Part shown: piece after piece, positions 4,369 to 5,824 of the stretch
Position numbering within the stretch: the stretch's first letter is position 1
Layout of the letters: the number at the start of each line of letters is the position of its first letter
Translations under genes and position numbers: made by a program
Assembly: GCA_947177715.1 (NCBI GenBank)
Contig: CAMWVM010000112.1
Span: 1 to 5,824 of the forward strand
DNA: 5,824 nt
Origin: an uncultured Ruminococcus sp.
GTDB taxonomy: Bacteria; Bacillota; Clostridia; Oscillospirales; Ruminococcaceae
Reading direction: 5' to 3'
Notes under the pieces: model-generated
Seen by the model: only the letters and a program-made list of their open reading frames with translations
Databases searched by the model: none
What the model was told of the DNA's origin: nothing

Positions 4369-4541
4369 ATGAGGGTTGCTGTAATTGGTTCAAGAAATCT
4401 TATTGTGAAGAACCTGAAAAAATATTTACCTGAAGATACATCTGAATTGTTAGTGGTGGCTCAATGGGAACTGACAACTATGCAAGGGTGTATGCTTTAG
4501 AAAATGATATACCTGTAAGAGTTATTCTATGTAAACTATAG
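4369..4541 (+). pseudogene. SLOG-domain (DUF2493-like) protein, frameshifted and truncated
   Basis: ATG at 4369 has a strong site GGAGGGG (4358-4364). The first 25 or so codons give MRVAVIGSRNL then VKNLKKYLPEDTSE, the typical opening of small DUF2493/SLOG nucleotide-binding Rossmann proteins. In that frame translation ends at 4498-4500 after 43 residues. From about 4446 the next frame continues the family pattern, IVSGGSMGTDNYARVYALEN, with the GG-x-x-G-x-D phosphate-binding loop, and stops at 4539-4541. Loss of one A in the run before ATTGTT (4446-4451) explains the shift. The normal protein is around 100 or more residues, so the 3' half is also missing or replaced. The intact promoter and start suggest recent decay. 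Confidence 0.8.
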
Positions 4542-4559
4542 AAAAGAGTGTCCTATTTG

Positions 4560-4588
4560 TTGACACATATCCCCAAAGATGATACAAT
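4560..4588 (+). promoter_or_regulatory. Sigma-A promoter of the PH-domain/FkbM operon
   Basis: TTGACA (4560-4565) and TACAAT (4583-4588) are 17 bp apart, with an extended -10 TG at 4580-4581. Just downstream, TAATAAT-GA-ATTATTA (4588-4603) is a perfect AT-rich palindrome at the expected transcription start, a possible operator or chance in this base composition. Confidence 0.83.
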
Positions 4589-4620
4589 AATAATGAATTA
4601 TTAATAAGGGGCGAGTGTAA

Positions 4621-5022
4621 ATGAAGAATGACGGAATTGACTACATCTGGTCTGATAAAAAAAGAACAATTTTTGGTTTGCCATTGTCTTTCACAAGATA
4701 TTTTCTTACTGAATCAAAACTTATTACAAGAAAAGGTCTGCTGCGTATTGAAGAGGATGAGCTGGAGCTTTATCGTGTAACTGATAAAAAACTTGTGCTT
4801 CCATTAGGACAGAGATTGTTTAAATGCGGAACAATTTCTATGCACGTCAAGGACGTTGATACTCCGATTAAAGATATCTGGTCTGTGAAAAAACCAAGGG
4901 AAGTCCTTGCTTTGATTGATAAATATATTAATATGAATCGTGATAAGTATAATATTCGTGGAAGAGATATGATTGGTCCCGAGGACCATTGCGGCGAATT
5001 CGGAGATATAAATGAATTCTAA
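4621..5022 (+). CDS. Bacterial PH-domain protein (bPH2/DUF304-like)
   Basis: This 133-residue protein is dominated by a bacterial pleckstrin-homology-type beta domain (about 18-100). Its opening RYFLTESKLITRKGLLRIEE is the classic pattern in which a beta-strand, 'T..KLI.R.G', leads to 'I..DEIELYRV.D'. A GTISMHVKDVDTPIKDIWSVKKP segment and a closing helix, REVLALIDKYIN, complete the fold. It has no membrane segment, unlike YdbS-type relatives, so it is probably cytoplasmic or peripheral. The last 30 residues are polar and look disordered. AAGGGG (4606-4611) lies 9 nt before the ATG. The gene ends 11 nt inside the FkbM gene, so the two are translationally coupled. Function is unknown; bacterial PH domains often mediate protein or membrane contacts. 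Confidence 0.85.
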   Translation: MKNDGIDYIWSDKKRTIFGLPLSFTRYFLTESKLITRKGLLRIEEDELELYRVTDKKLVLPLGQRLFKCGTISMHVKDVDTPIKDIWSVKKPREVLALIDKYINMNRDKYNIRGRDMIGPEDHCGEFGDINEF

Positions 5023-5824
5023 TCAGCTTGAGTATGAATATTTTAGCTCGCTTGAAAGCTCTTGGTATAAATTAAAAAAATCTGAGTTGCCTGTGTTTAT
5101 TTATGGAATGGGCGACGGTTGTCTGAAAATACTATCACAGTTTGAAAGATACGGAATCAAATGCAGTGGTATTTTTGCCAGTGATGATTTTGTGAGAGGA
5201 CAGGATTTTCAGGGCTTTAAGGTATGTAGATACGATGACGTAAAAAAACACACAGATGATTTTATAGTCGTCCCGGCATTCGGAACAAGCCTGCCTGATG
5301 TTATGCAAAGGCTGGAGCGAATTGCTGATGAGCACACTTTGATAATGCCTGACGTCCCTGTTTTTGGTGAAGAATGTTTTACTAAAGAGGGGTTTCTTAA
5401 TAGATTTGAACAGGCTCAAAAAGTATATGATTTGCTTAGTGACGAACAGTCCAAAGCAGTCTTTGTAAATGTCCTTAGCTATAAAGTAACAGGAGATATC
5501 AGGTATCTTAAAGACGTATTTACCTGTCCTGATGAAGCATATGAGAAAATTCTTTTCCTTGATAGAAATGAAATATATGTGGATTTGGGAGCATATACTG
5601 GTGATACCATATCTGAATTCCTTGAACAGACAAATGGGAAGTATGTAAAAATTATAGCACTCGAACCAAACGTAAAGAATTTCAGGAAATGTGTGAAGAA
5701 TACGTTGAATTTGAATAATATAGAGTGGTATAACGCCGCTGCATGGAATAAAGATGAGGTCAGAATGTTTTCTAAAAATGCAGGAAGACAAGCGTCGGTT
5801 TCTGGAATGGGTGTACCAGTGCAG
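5012..5824 (+). CDS. FkbM-family methyltransferase (partial, continues past the window)
   Basis: The frame is open from 5012 to the window end: 271 codons with no stop. ATG at 5012 has GGAG (5002-5005) 6 nt upstream and overlaps the PH gene. Residues 1-120 form a Rossmann-like N-terminal region (VFIYGMGDGCLKILSQF, then GIKCSGIFASDDF) like the nucleotide-binding front domains of some sugar-modifying proteins. A helical linker follows. From about 185 comes the methyltransferase domain. It has the S-adenosylmethionine-binding motif YVDLGAYTGDT (189-199) and the acidic motif ALEPN (216-220), whose Glu should hold the ribose. NAAAWNKDE follows as in the FkbM family. The C-terminal part is cut off. 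FkbM proteins O-methylate sugars or polyketides; in this setting a surface glycan is the likely substrate, an inference. Confidence 0.9.
   Translation, partial: MNSNQLEYEYFSSLESSWYKLKKSELPVFIYGMGDGCLKILSQFERYGIKCSGIFASDDFVRGQDFQGFKVCRYDDVKKHTDDFIVVPAFGTSLPDVMQRLERIADEHTLIMPDVPVFGEECFTKEGFLNRFEQAQKVYDLLSDEQSKAVFVNVLSYKVTGDIRYLKDVFTCPDEAYEKILFLDRNEIYVDLGAYTGDTISEFLEQTNGKYVKIIALEPNVKNFRKCVKNTLNLNNIEWYNAAAWNKDEVRMFSKNAGRQASVSGMGVPVQ

Noticed and set aside
4804..4989. 61-residue minus-strand frame inside the PH-domain gene
   Set aside because: It lies opposite a well-supported gene and has no ribosome binding site or recognisable pattern.
5135..5791. 218-residue minus-strand frame opposite the FkbM gene
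   Set aside because: The + strand frame carries clear S-adenosylmethionine-binding motifs; the minus frame has Cys/Phe/Ile-rich antisense composition and no start signal.

Overview
The window looks like chromosome from a low-GC, spore-forming member of the Clostridia, most plausibly a gut-type Lachnospiraceae/Oscillospiraceae relative. The evidence is AT-rich DNA, GGAGG-type ribosome binding sites, canonical sigma-A promoters with 17-bp spacers, a CotF-like spore-coat gene pair, a BioY biotin transporter under an apparent BirA operator, and clostridial-type small zinc-ribbon and RHH proteins. Species cannot be named from the sequence alone.

Left part (1-1114): a structured repeat (copy 1) precedes a biotin-uptake operon. 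A strong extended -10 promoter (133-161) runs straight into a BirA-like palindrome (161-193), and the bioY start codon lies inside the right half-site. bioY overlaps a DUF1284 cysteine-rich gene, and an intrinsic terminator begins at the stop codon of the second gene.

Spore-coat part (1224-1821): a candidate sigma-E-like promoter precedes a 58-codon helical protein and a CotF-family protein. The two genes are almost contiguous, each has a strong ribosome binding site, and they end at a bidirectional terminator.

tRNA part (1833-2119, minus strand): a sigma-A promoter drives a decayed tRNA-Thr carrying a 21-nt palindromic insertion, followed by an intact tRNA-Thr(CGU) with encoded CCA.

Permease part (2129-3106, minus strand): a TauE/SafE-family permease has its stop codon inside repeat copy 2. 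Its promoter is bracketed by a 12-bp inverted repeat.

Accessory/scar part (3126-4541): an Arc-like RHH protein overlaps a likely phage tape-measure fragment. A divergent gene encodes a zinc ribbon - L7/L12-C-terminal-like - zinc ribbon protein. A frameshifted SLOG/DUF2493 remnant still has its promoter and ribosome binding site. This part reads as the residue of one or more mobile elements.

Right part (4560-5824): a strong promoter drives a bacterial PH-domain protein whose end overlaps an FkbM-type methyltransferase by 11 nt. The methyltransferase runs off the window and probably continues into a glycan-modification operon.

I see no complete new defence or mobile system. The best candidates for something undescribed are the two-copy cloverleaf-like repeat, the zinc-ribbon/L7-L12-like protein and the bioY-DUF1284 pair.
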